From: an uncultured Pelagibacteraceae bacterium
GTDB lineage: Bacteria; Pseudomonadota; Alphaproteobacteria; Pelagibacterales; Pelagibacteraceae
DNA length: 64,000 bases
Reading direction: 5' to 3'
Assembly: GCA_902561765.1 (NCBI GenBank)
Contig: CACEQR010000001.1
Span: forward strand, 1 to 64,000
The position numbers were made by a program, and so were the translations under genes. Numbering within the stretch: the stretch's first letter is position 1; every line of letters begins with the position of its first letter. Positions 36,995 to 46,365 of this stretch are shown piece by piece. Below the pieces are notes generated by a model. It searched no databases and had not been told where the DNA came from. It saw only the letters and a program-made list of their open reading frames with translations.

Positions 36995-38365
36995 TTATAA
37001 AATAAATTTCGAAAGATCTGTGTCTTTTGCAAGTTCTCCAATATTTTTTTTTATATATTCTGCATCGATACTTATTTTCTCACCAGCTCTATCAGTTGCT
37101 GTAAAACTAATTTCATCTAAAACTCTTTCTATAATAGTGTGCAATCTTCTAGCTCCTATATTTTCTACTGTTGTGTTTACCTCGTTTGCAATTGTTGCAA
37201 TGGTGTCTATTCCATCATCTGTAAATTCTAAATCTACATTTTCAGTTTTAAGTAAAGCTTTATATTGTTTGATTAAACTATTATCTGGCTCTTTCAAAAT
37301 TCTTTTAAAATCCTCACTATTTAATGCATCTAATTCAACTCTAATCGGCAATCTTCCTTGAAGTTCAGGCAAAAGATCTGATGGTTTTGCTAATTGGAAC
37401 GCGCCAGAGGCTATAAATAATATGTGGTCAGTTTTAATCGGACCATATTTTGTACTTACTGTTGTTCCTTCAATAAGTGGAAGCAAATCTCTTTGCACAC
37501 CTTCTCTTGAAACATCTCCACCAACTCTATCTGTTCTTGCAGAAATTTTATCTATCTCATCTAAAAATACGATACCATTATTCTCAGTTGTATTTTTGGC
37601 AGATTTAATAATTTTATCTTGCTCGATTAATTTATCAGATTCTTCATTTAATAATATTTCATGAGACTCTTTTACTGACATTTTTTTCTTCTTAGGTTTT
37701 TGACCCATAGATTTTCCAAGCATGTCAGAAATATTTATCATTCCAACATTTGCTCCAGGCATTCCAGGAATTTCAAATGATGGCATTCCACCACCACTTT
37801 CTGTGACAGCAATTTCTATTTCGTTATCATCTAAATCACCATCTCTTAATCTTTTTCTAAAACTTTCTCTAGTTGCAACGCTTGCTTTGTTTCCAACTAT
37901 TGCATCAAGTACTCTGTCTTCTGCTAATTTTTGTGCTTTGGCATGAACTTCTTTTCTCTTTTTTACTTTTTCCATGGCAATTGCAATTTCAAGAAGATCT
38001 CTTATTATTTGTTCTACGTCTCTCCCAACATATCCAACCTCAGTAAATCTTGTTGCTTCAACTTTTACAAATGGAGCTTCTGCTAATTTTGATAATCTTC
38101 TAGATATTTCAGTTTTACCAACACCTGTTGGTCCCATCATTAATATGTTTTTTGGAAGAACTTCGTCTTTCATATCATCATCCAAAGCTTGCCTTCTCCA
38201 TCTATTTCTCAGTGCGATTGCAACAGCTCTTTTTGCATTATTTTGTCCTACAACAAATCTATCTAACTCAGAAACTATTTCTCTTGGAGATAATGAGTTT
38301 TGAATATTATTTTCTTCTTTTTTAACTTTAGCATTAGGAAGAGTTGTGACGTTTGATTTTTCCAT
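36995..38365 (-). CDS. hslU: ATP-dependent protease ATPase subunit HslU
   Basis: A 456-residue AAA+ unfoldase. '[25 protein letters not shown]' begins it, Walker A is '[10 protein letters not shown]' near residue 76, pore motif '[15 protein letters not shown]', Walker B '[12 protein letters not shown]', and the C-terminal 'DTDLSKFIL' that docks in HslV. It feeds substrates to HslV. One base separates it from the hslV stop. Confidence 0.98.
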   Translation of the reverse strand: MEKSNVTTLPNAKVKKEENNIQNSLSPREIVSELDRFVVGQNNAKRAVAIALRNRWRRQALDDDMKDEVLPKNILMMGPTGVGKTEISRRLSKLAEAPFVKVEATRFTEVGYVGRDVEQIIRDLLEIAIAMEKVKKRKEVHAKAQKLAEDRVLDAIVGNKASVATRESFRKRLRDGDLDDNEIEIAVTESGGGMPSFEIPGMPGANVGMINISDMLGKSMGQKPKKKKMSVKESHEILLNEESDKLIEQDKIIKSAKNTTENNGIVFLDEIDKISARTDRVGGDVSREGVQRDLLPLIEGTTVSTKYGPIKTDHILFIASGAFQLAKPSDLLPELQGRLPIRVELDALNSEDFKRILKEPDNSLIKQYKALLKTENVDLEFTDDGIDTIATIANEVNTTVENIGARRLHTIIERVLDEISFTATDRAGEKISIDAEYIKKNIGELAKDTDLSKFIL

Positions 38366-38366
38366 C

Positions 38367-38882
38367 TTAAATTTTCTCTATATTTAAATTATCATTTGTA
38401 AAAACACATATTTCGGATGCAACTTTAATTGCTTTTTTTGCAACTTCCTCTGCTGATAGATCTGTATCCATCAATACTTTTGCAGAAGCTAGTGCATAAT
38501 TTCCACCAGATCCTATTCCAATTACATCTCCTTCAGGCTCCAAAACATCTCCAGTTCCTGAAATAATAAAACTATTATCTTTATCACCAACTGCCATTAA
38601 AGCTTCTAATCTTCTTAAATATTTATCTGTTCGCCAATCTTTAGCTAATTCAACAGCTGCTCTTGCTAGATTTCCAGCATGTTTTTCTAATTTAGACTCT
38701 AGTCTTTCAAATAATGTTAATGCGTCTGCAGTGGATCCAGCAAAACCTGCGATCACATTTCTTTTCTCAATCTTACGAACTTTCTTAGCAGTTTTCTTAA
38801 TTACTGTATTCCCCATACTAACTTGGCCATCACCAGCAACTACTACTTCATTGTTTTTTCTCACTAAAACTATCGTTGTCAT
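38367..38882 (-). CDS. hslV: ATP-dependent protease peptidase subunit HslV
   Basis: A 171-residue proteasome-beta-like peptidase. The N terminus '[24 protein letters not shown]' is processed to expose the catalytic Thr, and '[21 protein letters not shown]' is typical. It forms the chamber of HslUV. First gene of the unit, with a divergent 91-base gap to hisB. Confidence 0.97.
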   Translation of the reverse strand: MTTIVLVRKNNEVVVAGDGQVSMGNTVIKKTAKKVRKIEKRNVIAGFAGSTADALTLFERLESKLEKHAGNLARAAVELAKDWRTDKYLRRLEALMAVGDKDNSFIISGTGDVLEPEGDVIGIGSGGNYALASAKVLMDTDLSAEEVAKKAIKVASEICVFTNDNLNIEKI

Positions 38883-38973
38883 GGGATATAGATGGATACT
38901 AAATTCTATAGTTCAAGACCAAGGCTAGAATTATTGCCATAATTGAATAATAGATATATACCTTTTTCAGATT

Positions 38974-39564
38974 ATGAAACGTAAAGCCAAAATAAGTAGA
39001 AAAACTAAAGAGACTAATATTAGTGTTGATTTAAACATTGATGGTAAGGGTAAGTATAAAGTTGACACAGGTATAGGTTTTTTAGATCACATGCTTGAAC
39101 AATTATCAAAACACTCTTCGATGGATATGAATATTAAAGCTAAAGGCGACACGCATATAGATCTTCATCACACAACTGAAGATACAGGAATTGCAATTGG
39201 TGAATGTTTGAAAAAAGCATCTAAAAAATTTATTGGTATTAAAAGATATGCTCATGCGATGATACCGATGGATGAAACATTAACTAGAGTTGCAATTGAT
39301 GTTTCAAACCGACCTTATTTAATTTGGAAAGTGAAATTGAAAGTAGAAAAATTAGGTGAGATGGATACAGAATTATTTAAAGAATGGTTCCAAGCTTTTT
39401 CACAAGCTGCAGGAATTACTTTACACATTGAAAATATCTATGGTGATAACAGTCACCACATAATCGAATCTTGTTTTAAAGGATTAGCTAGATCATTAAG
39501 GGCTGCTTTAGAAATGGATCCAAGAAACAAAACTACAATACCTTCTACAAAAGGTTCTTTATAA
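38974..39564 (+). CDS. hisB: Imidazoleglycerol-phosphate dehydratase
   Basis: A 196-residue monofunctional enzyme with the metal-binding motifs '[14 protein letters not shown]' and '[14 protein letters not shown]', repeated later as '[15 protein letters not shown]'. It makes imidazole-acetol phosphate in histidine synthesis. First of the cluster hisB-hisH-hisA-hisF-hisE. Confidence 0.97.
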   Translation: MKRKAKISRKTKETNISVDLNIDGKGKYKVDTGIGFLDHMLEQLSKHSSMDMNIKAKGDTHIDLHHTTEDTGIAIGECLKKASKKFIGIKRYAHAMIPMDETLTRVAIDVSNRPYLIWKVKLKVEKLGEMDTELFKEWFQAFSQAAGITLHIENIYGDNSHHIIESCFKGLARSLRAALEMDPRNKTTIPSTKGSL

Positions 39565-39569
39565 ATTTA

Positions 39570-40196
39570 ATGAATGTCACAATTGTTGACTACAATTCAG
39601 GGAACATAAGTTCTGTAATTAATTCGTTTAAGGAAGTTGCAAAAGACAAAGTAAACATTGAAGTAACAGCAGATCTTGCAACTATAAAAACTAGCGACAA
39701 GGTTGTATTACCCGGACAAGGATCTTTTAAAAGCTGTATTGATGGTCTTAATAGTATTAACGGCTTGGTAGATACTCTTAATGAATTTGCATTAGAAAGT
39801 AAAAAACCACTTCTTGGAATTTGTGTTGGCCTTCAAATGTTTGCAGATGTTGGCTATGAAGAAACTGAAACTAAAGGGCTGGGATGGATTTCAGGCAAAG
39901 TATCTAAAATTGACAACCAAGGGGGTAAATTTAAGCTTCCACACATTGGTTGGAATGAAATTAATATAATGAAAGAAAGTAAGATTTTTAATGGAATAGA
40001 AAACAAATCTCACATGTACTTTGTTCACAGTTATGAGTTTGTACCTGAGGATAAATCTGTAATTTCAGCAACAACTGATTACTCATCTAATGTTGTTTGT
40101 GCTGCAGAAAAAGAAAACATATTTGGAACTCAATTTCACCCTGAAAAGAGTGATAAAATTGGTCTTAAAATAATTAATAACTTCATAAGTTTATGA
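39570..40196 (+). CDS. hisH: Imidazole glycerol phosphate synthase, glutaminase subunit
   Basis: A 208-residue class I amidotransferase. 'LLGICVGLQMFADVG' holds the nucleophile Cys and 'GTQFHPEKSDKIG' the His/Glu of the triad. It supplies ammonia to HisF. Five bases follow hisB, and its end overlaps hisA by four. Confidence 0.97.
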   Translation: MNVTIVDYNSGNISSVINSFKEVAKDKVNIEVTADLATIKTSDKVVLPGQGSFKSCIDGLNSINGLVDTLNEFALESKKPLLGICVGLQMFADVGYEETETKGLGWISGKVSKIDNQGGKFKLPHIGWNEINIMKESKIFNGIENKSHMYFVHSYEFVPEDKSVISATTDYSSNVVCAAEKENIFGTQFHPEKSDKIGLKIINNFISL

Positions 40197-40918
40197 AAAT
40201 TTTTCCTGCAATAGATATTAAAGATAAGAAGTGTGTAAGGTTAATCAAAGGCAACTTTGAAAATAAAACTGAATATGACATGTCTCCAGTTGAACAAGCT
40301 GGTAAATATAAAGATCATGGATTTAAAAACTTACATGTAGTTGATTTGGATGGAGCATTAACAGGAGAGACTGTAAATATTGATATTATTGAGAAAATTG
40401 TAAGTAAATTTGACCTTAAAATTGAAATAGGAGGAGGTGTGAGAAACTTTGAAAGTATTCAAAAATATAGTGATGCTGGAGTTGAAAAAGTAATTTTAGG
40501 AAGTGCTGCAGTAAAAGATAAAAACTTTTTAAAAGAAGCTTGTCAAAAATTTCCAGATAAAATTGCTTTAGGTCTAGATGCTAAAGATGGTTATTTATCT
40601 GTATCTGGATGGAAAGAGAATTCTAATTTAAAAACTTTAGATTATTTAAAAGAGGTAAATGATTATGGAGCTAGTAGATTAATTTATACAGATATCAATA
40701 GAGATGGAATGAAGATGAGCCCAAACTTTGATGAAACAGAAGACGTTGCTAATAATTCAAACTGTCCAGTTATTATTTCTGGGGGAGTTTCTTCAATCAA
40801 TGATATTAAAATGGCCAAAGAATTAGGTAATAAAAACATTGAAGGTATTATAGTTGGTAAAGCTATATATGATGGTGATATTAAATTAGAGGAACTTGCA
40901 AAAGAGATAGATGCTTAA
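40193..40918 (+). CDS. hisA: ProFAR isomerase HisA
   Basis: A 241-residue half-barrel-duplicated TIM barrel: '[20 protein letters not shown]' with the first catalytic Asp, '[13 protein letters not shown]' and '[15 protein letters not shown]' with the second. It isomerises ProFAR to PRFAR. Overlaps hisH and hisF. Confidence 0.97.
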   Translation: MKIFPAIDIKDKKCVRLIKGNFENKTEYDMSPVEQAGKYKDHGFKNLHVVDLDGALTGETVNIDIIEKIVSKFDLKIEIGGGVRNFESIQKYSDAGVEKVILGSAAVKDKNFLKEACQKFPDKIALGLDAKDGYLSVSGWKENSNLKTLDYLKEVNDYGASRLIYTDINRDGMKMSPNFDETEDVANNSNCPVIISGGVSSINDIKMAKELGNKNIEGIIVGKAIYDGDIKLEELAKEIDA

Positions 40919-41666
40919 AAATAGAATTATACCTTGCTTAGATGTTAAAAATGGAAGAGTTGTTAAAGGTATAAACTTTGTTGATTTACAAGATGCAGGT
41001 GATCCAGTAGAACAAGCAAAGATTTATAGTGATGGTGGAGCTGATGAAATTTGTTTTTTAGACATAACTGCTTCAAATGAAAATAGAGATACTATTTATG
41101 AAGTAGTAAAAGATACTTCAAAAAAATGTTTTGTACCTTTAACAGTTGGAGGTGGAGTAAGAAGTGTAGAAGATATTAGTAAACTTTTAAACTGCGGAGC
41201 TGACAAAGTTTCAATTAATACCGCTGCTGTTCAAAACGCAGATGTAGTAGTTCAAAGCTCAAAAAAATTTGGTTCTCAATGTATTGTTGTTGCAATTGAT
41301 GCCAAGAAAAATGGAGATAAATGGGAAGTTTTTACTCATGGGGGTCGAAACAATACTGGAATTGATGCTTTAGAGTTTGCAAAAAAGATGGAAGAGAGTG
41401 GAGCAGGTGAGTTATTAGTCACTTCAATGGACAGAGATGGGACTCAGGTTGGCTATGACATTAACCTGATGTCAAAAATATCATCTTTGGTAAATATACC
41501 TACAATAGCATCAGGCGGGGTTGGAAATCTTGATCATTTAGTCGATGGCATCAAATTAGGCAATGCTAGCGCTGTTTTAGCAGCATCCATATTTCACTAT
41601 GGAAAATATTCTGTAAAAGAAGCTAAAGAATATTTGGACTCAAAAGGAATACCTGTTAGGATTTGA
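40911..41666 (+). CDS. hisF: Imidazole glycerol phosphate synthase, cyclase subunit
   Basis: A 251-residue TIM barrel related to HisA: '[19 protein letters not shown]' with catalytic Asp, '[12 protein letters not shown]' and '[14 protein letters not shown]'. It closes the imidazole ring from PRFAR and ammonia delivered by HisH. One base separates it from hisE. Confidence 0.97.
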   Translation: MLKNRIIPCLDVKNGRVVKGINFVDLQDAGDPVEQAKIYSDGGADEICFLDITASNENRDTIYEVVKDTSKKCFVPLTVGGGVRSVEDISKLLNCGADKVSINTAAVQNADVVVQSSKKFGSQCIVVAIDAKKNGDKWEVFTHGGRNNTGIDALEFAKKMEESGAGELLVTSMDRDGTQVGYDINLMSKISSLVNIPTIASGGVGNLDHLVDGIKLGNASAVLAASIFHYGKYSVKEAKEYLDSKGIPVRI

Positions 41667-41667
41667 G

Positions 41668-41940
41668 ATGCTAAATACCCTTGAGAGCCTATTTAAACTT
41701 GCAAGAGAAAGAAAATCTAAACCAGTTGATGGTTCATATACAAATAAACTTCTGAGTGATAAATCTTTAAGCAAAGCTAAAGTGCTTGAAGAAATAAATG
41801 AATTGATAGAGGCAGTAGAAAAAGATACAAATAAAATTCATGAAGCTGCAGATGTATTTTATCATCTAGCTATGTACCTTGAAGCAAATAACATTAAGAT
41901 TGAAGATGTAATGAGCGAATTAGATAAAAGAAAAAAATGA
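41668..41940 (+). CDS. hisE: Phosphoribosyl-ATP pyrophosphohydrolase
   Basis: A 90-residue all-helical MazG-like protein with 'KVLEEINELIEAVEKD' and 'HEAADVFYHLAMYLE', the metal-binding EExxE/ExxxD pattern. It performs the second histidine step. Its TGA overlaps the malyl-CoA lyase ATG, so the lyase set may be co-transcribed with his genes. Confidence 0.92.
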   Translation: MLNTLESLFKLARERKSKPVDGSYTNKLLSDKSLSKAKVLEEINELIEAVEKDTNKIHEAADVFYHLAMYLEANNIKIEDVMSELDKRKK

Positions 41941-42875
41941 GCCATAAATTTTATAAACCTGCAAGATCAAGATTACAAAGAAGTGAATTAGCAGTTCCAG
42001 GATCTTCACCAAAAATGTTTGAGAAAGCTCTAAGTTCAGCAGCGGATTATGTTTTTTTAGATCTTGAGGATGCAGTTTCACCTAATGATAAATTAACTGC
42101 TAGAGCAAATGTTATAAAATCTTTAAATGAAATGAATTGGAGAGGCAGTGGCAAAACTATTTCTGTGAGAATAAATAGTTTAGATACTCATTATATGTAC
42201 TCTGATTTAATAGAGATTGTTGAACAAGCTGGAGAAAATGTAGACACAATTTTAGTTCCAAAGGCAGGTACTGCTAGTGATGTTTATATGGTTGATTGTT
42301 TGTTAACTCAAATTGAAACAAATAAAAAATTAAAAAATAAAATTGGAATTGAATGTCTGATTGAGACAGCTTTAGGAATGTCAAACATCAAAGAAATTGC
42401 TACTTCAAGTGAAAGATTAGAGGCATTACACTTTGGTGTTGCAGATTATGCAGCAAGTTTAAGGGCAAGAACAACTGTTATAGGTGGACTTAATGAAAAC
42501 TATCCTGGGGATCAATGGCACCATGGATTATCAGAATTAGTAATGACTTGTAGAGCTTATGGCCTTAGAGCAATTGACGGACCCTTCGGAGATTTTAATG
42601 ATCCAGATGCCTATACTGCTGCTGCTAAAAGAGGAGCCGCAATTGGTATTGAGGGTAAATGGGCCATTCATCCATCTCAAATTGAGCTTGGAAATAAAGT
42701 ATTCTCACCACCTGAAGCAGAAGTAACAAAGGCTAAAAGGATTCTAGAAGAGCTAGAAAAAGCTGCAAAAGAGGGAAAAGGGGCTGCTCAGCTTGATGGT
42801 AGGATGATTGATGCTGCATCAGCTAGAATGGCTGAAAATATTGTAAACATCGACAAGTTAATCCATAATAAATAA
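41937..42875 (+). CDS. mcl: L-malyl-CoA / beta-methylmalyl-CoA lyase (HpcH/HpaI family)
   Basis: A 312-residue citrate-lyase-beta-like protein. 'LQRSELAVPGSSPKMFEKA', 'DYVFLDLEDAVSPNDK', 'RINSLDTHYMYSDL' and 'HFGVADYAASLRARTTVIGG' follow the malyl-CoA lyases of Methylobacterium and Rhodobacter closely. It cleaves malyl-CoA to glyoxylate and acetyl-CoA. The two malate-CoA ligase genes follow directly, which supports the substrate. Generic citrate lyase subunit is the weaker alternative. Confidence 0.88.
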   Translation: MSHKFYKPARSRLQRSELAVPGSSPKMFEKALSSAADYVFLDLEDAVSPNDKLTARANVIKSLNEMNWRGSGKTISVRINSLDTHYMYSDLIEIVEQAGENVDTILVPKAGTASDVYMVDCLLTQIETNKKLKNKIGIECLIETALGMSNIKEIATSSERLEALHFGVADYAASLRARTTVIGGLNENYPGDQWHHGLSELVMTCRAYGLRAIDGPFGDFNDPDAYTAAAKRGAAIGIEGKWAIHPSQIELGNKVFSPPEAEVTKAKRILEELEKAAKEGKGAAQLDGRMIDAASARMAENIVNIDKLIHNK

Positions 42876-42883
42876 ATAAAATT

Positions 42884-44047
42884 ATGGATATCCACGAATA
42901 CCAAGCGAAAAAAATACTTTCAGATTTTGGAGTAACAATTCCAAGAGGTGGAATTGTATATAGCCCTGAGAATGCTGAGAATAAAGCAAGAGAGATAGGT
43001 GGATCCAGATGGGTAGTTAAAGCTCAAATTCACTCAGGTGCTAGAGGAAAAGCTGGTGGAATAATTGTTTGTAATTCTCCTTTAGAAGTTGCCCAAGCAA
43101 CAGATAAGCTACTAGGAAAAAAATTAGTTACAAATCAAACAGGCCCTGAAGGTAAAATAGTAAATAGAATTTATATTGAAGAAGCAACAGATATAGAGCG
43201 AGAACTATATCTTGGTCTAGTTTTTGATAGAAGTTCAGAAAGTATTATGGTGGTTGCTTCAACAGAAGGTGGAATGAGTGTTGAAGAAATTTCAAAAGAG
43301 AAACCAGAAACTATAATCAGATCAAAAATTGAGGTTGCTGTTGGGATGCAAAGTTTCCAAGCTAGAGAGTTAGCATTTGGTTTAGGAATTGAACCAGATT
43401 TAATTAGAAGAGCCTCTGAAACTATTATTGGATGTTATAAAGCATTTAGCGAATTAGATGCTACTATGGTGGAAGTCAACCCATTAGTAATTTCAAAACA
43501 AAAACAAATCTTGGCTTTAGATTGTAAAATGAGTTTTGATAACAATGCAATGTTTAGAAGAAATCAAGTTTCTGAACTTAGAGACAAAACACAAGAGGAC
43601 GCAAAAGAAGTTTTTGCATCTGATAGAGGACTAAATTACGTAAGCCTAGATGGAAACATTGGTAACATTATAAATGGTGCTGGTTTAGCAATGGCATCAA
43701 TGGACATGATAAAACTAGCTGGAGGAAGTCCTGCTAATTTTTTAGATGTGGGTGGTGGTGCTACTCCAGAAAAAATAGTTAAAGCATTTAAGCTTGTTAC
43801 AATGGATGAAAAAGTAAAAGTAATTTTAGTTAATATTTTCGCAGGTATAAACAGATGTGATTGGGTAGCAGAAGGAATAGTAGAGGCACTAAAAAAAATT
43901 GAAGTGAATGTTCCATTGGTTATTAGATTAGCAGGTACAAATGTTGAAAAAGGAAATAAAATATTAAAAGAGAGTAAGATAAATTACATTGAAGCAAACA
44001 CTTTAGAGGATGCAGCTAATAAAGCGGTTGCGGCTCTAAATAAATAA
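42884..44047 (+). CDS. mtkA: Malate-CoA ligase, beta subunit (MtkA; succinyl-CoA synthetase family)
   Basis: A 387-residue ATP-grasp subunit: 'DIHEYQAKKILSDFG', 'VKAQIHSGARGKAGG', 'NFLDVGGGATPEKIVKAF' and 'VNIFAGINRCDWVAEG'. The 'CDWVAEG' and 'LALDCKMSFDNNAMFRR' segments agree with the malate thiokinase of Methylobacterium as I remember it, and the neighbouring malyl-CoA lyase points the same way. A succinate-CoA ligase role cannot be excluded without biochemistry. Confidence 0.82.
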   Translation: MDIHEYQAKKILSDFGVTIPRGGIVYSPENAENKAREIGGSRWVVKAQIHSGARGKAGGIIVCNSPLEVAQATDKLLGKKLVTNQTGPEGKIVNRIYIEEATDIERELYLGLVFDRSSESIMVVASTEGGMSVEEISKEKPETIIRSKIEVAVGMQSFQARELAFGLGIEPDLIRRASETIIGCYKAFSELDATMVEVNPLVISKQKQILALDCKMSFDNNAMFRRNQVSELRDKTQEDAKEVFASDRGLNYVSLDGNIGNIINGAGLAMASMDMIKLAGGSPANFLDVGGGATPEKIVKAFKLVTMDEKVKVILVNIFAGINRCDWVAEGIVEALKKIEVNVPLVIRLAGTNVEKGNKILKESKINYIEANTLEDAANKAVAALNK

Positions 44048-44050
44048 AAC

Positions 44051-44938
44051 ATGACAGTATTAATAGACAAAAAGAGTAAGATAATTATTCAAGGTTTTAC
44101 AGGGAAAATGGGCTCTTTTCATGCTGACGAGATGATCAAATATGGTTCAAATGTAGTTGGAGGAGTTACTCCTGGAAAGGGTGGATCAAAGCACCTAAAT
44201 TTGCCAGTGTTTAATACTGTTAAAGATGCAGTCAGTGAAACAGGAGCAGATGCATCAATTTTATTTGTACCACCAGCTTTTGCAGCAGATTCAGCGATGG
44301 AAGCAGCTGATGCTGGAATTAAGACATGTGTAGCAATTGTAGATGGTATACCTTCACACGATATGATCAGAATAAAAAGATACATGAGAAGATATACCAA
44401 AAGCTCTAAAATGACTTTGGTAGGACCTAATTGTGCAGGAATTATTAGTCCAGGTAAGTCAATGTTGGGTATAATGCCAGGACATATTTACAAAGAAGGA
44501 AGAATTGGAATCATAAGTAGATCAGGAACATTAGGATATGAAGCAGCTCAACAACTTAAAAATTTAAACATTGGATTTTCAACAAGTGTTGGTATTGGAG
44601 GAGATCCAATCAATGGAAGCTCATTTAGAGATATAATTGAAAAGTTTGAGACTGACGATGAGACAGATGCAATACTAATGATAGGTGAAATAGGTGGTCC
44701 TCAAGAAGTAGCAGCAGGAGAGTTTGCGAAAGAAAATATGAAAAAACCAGTTATTGCATACATTGCTGGATTAACTGCACCGAAAGGTAGAGTAATGGGT
44801 CATGCGGGAGCAATAGTTTCAGCTTATGGAGAAAGTGCAATTGAAAAAGTTGAGATTTTGAAAGATTGTGGAATTACAATTTCTAAAAACCCATCAGTTA
44901 TGGGAGATACAGTTAAAGCAGTACTAGAAAAAATGTAA
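44051..44938 (+). CDS. mtkB: Malate-CoA ligase, alpha subunit (MtkB)
   Basis: A 295-residue CoA-binding subunit with 'KIIIQGFTGKMGSFHADEM', 'NVVGGVTPGKGG', 'GIISRSGTLGYEA' and the phospho-His motif 'MGHAGAIVSAYGES'. It is the partner of the preceding beta subunit, three bases away. The reaction is malate + ATP + CoA to malyl-CoA, feeding the lyase upstream. Confidence 0.82.
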   Translation: MTVLIDKKSKIIIQGFTGKMGSFHADEMIKYGSNVVGGVTPGKGGSKHLNLPVFNTVKDAVSETGADASILFVPPAFAADSAMEAADAGIKTCVAIVDGIPSHDMIRIKRYMRRYTKSSKMTLVGPNCAGIISPGKSMLGIMPGHIYKEGRIGIISRSGTLGYEAAQQLKNLNIGFSTSVGIGGDPINGSSFRDIIEKFETDDETDAILMIGEIGGPQEVAAGEFAKENMKKPVIAYIAGLTAPKGRVMGHAGAIVSAYGESAIEKVEILKDCGITISKNPSVMGDTVKAVLEKM

Positions 44939-44940
44939 AT

Positions 44941-45306
44941 ATGAGTTACGACGATAATAATATATTTGCAAAAATATTGAGAGGTGAAATACCTTGTAAT
45001 AAAATTTATGAGGATGAATTCGTTTTATCCTTTCATGACATAAACCCACAAAAAAAAATTCATGCTTTAGTAATTCCAAAAGGGAAATATGTTGACCTTG
45101 ATGATTTTAGTCAAAATGCGTCAAAAGAAGAAATGGCTGGACTACTTAAAGGTATCAACTCTGTTGCAAAAATATTAAATATATCTGTTGATACTGGAAA
45201 TGGATATAGAGCATTAGCAAATATTAGTGAGGATGGAGGACAAGAAGTTCCTCACTTACATTTCCATTTGTTTGGAGGTGAGAAAGTTGGTAAAATGGTC
45301 TCGTGA
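44941..45306 (+). CDS. HIT-family nucleotide hydrolase (HinT-like)
   Basis: A 121-residue protein with 'NIFAKILRGEIPCNKIYEDE' and the histidine triad 'VPHLHFHLFGG'. HinT-type enzymes hydrolyse phosphoramidates and adenylates such as AMP-lysine. It starts two bases after mtkB and its TGA overlaps the GTG of the GNAT gene. Confidence 0.92.
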   Translation: MSYDDNNIFAKILRGEIPCNKIYEDEFVLSFHDINPQKKIHALVIPKGKYVDLDDFSQNASKEEMAGLLKGINSVAKILNISVDTGNGYRALANISEDGGQEVPHLHFHLFGGEKVGKMVS

Positions 45307-45815
45307 TTATAGACGTAGACAGAAGTTTCTTGGAAATAAATTCAATAAAAAATCTAAAACGATCAAAAAATCCAGGTCCAAATTTTAAAATAAGCGAGGT
45401 AAACCCACCTGATTTTCAATTAAATAAGTTTTTTTATAAACAAATTGGAAAAAAACATAGATGGGTAGACAGACTGGTCTGGGAAGATAAGAAATGGATT
45501 GAATTTGTTGAAAACCCAAGAGTAAAAACCTTTATTTTAAAGGATAATAACAATTTAGCTGGATATTACGAAACTATTCGTGACGTGGACAAAGATCAAT
45601 CCGAAATAGCATATTTTGGTATTTTAGAGGAATATTTTGGAAAAAAATGTGGAGGTTATCTGCTTTCTGAAGCTATAAATCAATTATTTCAGGAAGGAAT
45701 GTCAAGAGTTTGGCTACACACTTGTTCTTTGGATCACAAAAATGCAATTAAAAACTATTTAGCTAGAGGCATGCAAATATTTAAATCAGAGAAAATTAAT
45801 CTTGAGATTAATTAA
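45303..45815 (+). CDS. GNAT-family N-acetyltransferase
   Basis: A 170-residue protein starting with GTG. The core 'AGYYETIRD', 'SEIAYFGILEEYFGKKCGGYLLSEA' (acetyl-CoA loop) and 'VWLHTCSLDHKNAIKNYLARGM' is clearly GNAT. In alphaproteobacteria similar GNATs lie beside HIT genes. Acceptor unknown. Convergent with lolA with an eight-base overlap. Confidence 0.85.
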   Translation: MIIDVDRSFLEINSIKNLKRSKNPGPNFKISEVNPPDFQLNKFFYKQIGKKHRWVDRLVWEDKKWIEFVENPRVKTFILKDNNNLAGYYETIRDVDKDQSEIAYFGILEEYFGKKCGGYLLSEAINQLFQEGMSRVWLHTCSLDHKNAIKNYLARGMQIFKSEKINLEIN

Positions 45816-46365
45816 GATAATTTTGTATTGAAAAAATATTCTCTTCTAAAATAATATTAATTTTAACATCACTTATAAAAGTTTGAACTAAATTTTGATA
45901 AATATCTTTTGTTTCCCAACCAATTAAATTTAAGTTTTCTTTATCAAAAAAAACTTTTATAAAATTATTTTCATGCTCAAAATTAAATGCGTAATAAAAA
46001 GGATAATTTTGATCTTCTTTTAGGTTACTCATTTTTGAGATTAAGAATTCTTTATCAAGAATAAAATTCAAAGGAGTTTTATCTAGTGGATATCTATAAT
46101 AATTAGGTATTTTATCTGAATTGATAATAAGTGACTTACCGTTTGAAACAAGTATTTTATTATAAATGTCATAATATTTACAAAAAATCTTTTTTGGATA
46201 TGAAATTATACACTCACCTTTTTCAATATTATTGTTATCAATTTTTTGACTAAACTTAAATTCCAATGAATTTATGTCTTTAAAATGATTTATAATTTCC
46301 TGGCTTGGAGAACTATGTGCATTAAAATTAACAAATAGAATAAAAAAAATTAAACATTTTTTCAT
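45808..46365 (-). CDS. lolA: Outer-membrane lipoprotein carrier protein LolA-like
   Basis: A 185-residue exported protein: signal peptide 'MKKCLIFFILFVNFNAHSS', then 'INHFKDINSLEFKFSQKI' and 'GECIISYPKKIFCKYYDIYNK', the antiparallel-sheet pattern of LolA. It ferries lipoproteins through the periplasm. Sequence is divergent, but the order ftsK-lolA, overlapping by four bases here, is widely conserved. Confidence 0.8.
   Translation of the reverse strand: MKKCLIFFILFVNFNAHSSPSQEIINHFKDINSLEFKFSQKIDNNNIEKGECIISYPKKIFCKYYDIYNKILVSNGKSLIINSDKIPNYYRYPLDKTPLNFILDKEFLISKMSNLKEDQNYPFYYAFNFEHENNFIKVFFDKENLNLIGWETKDIYQNLVQTFISDVKINIILEENIFSIQNYLN

Noticed and set aside
37020-38325. Series of plus-strand ORFs across hslU
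   Set aside because: They are antisense shadows of hslU, Ser/Leu/Phe-rich without domains, fully explained by the real gene.
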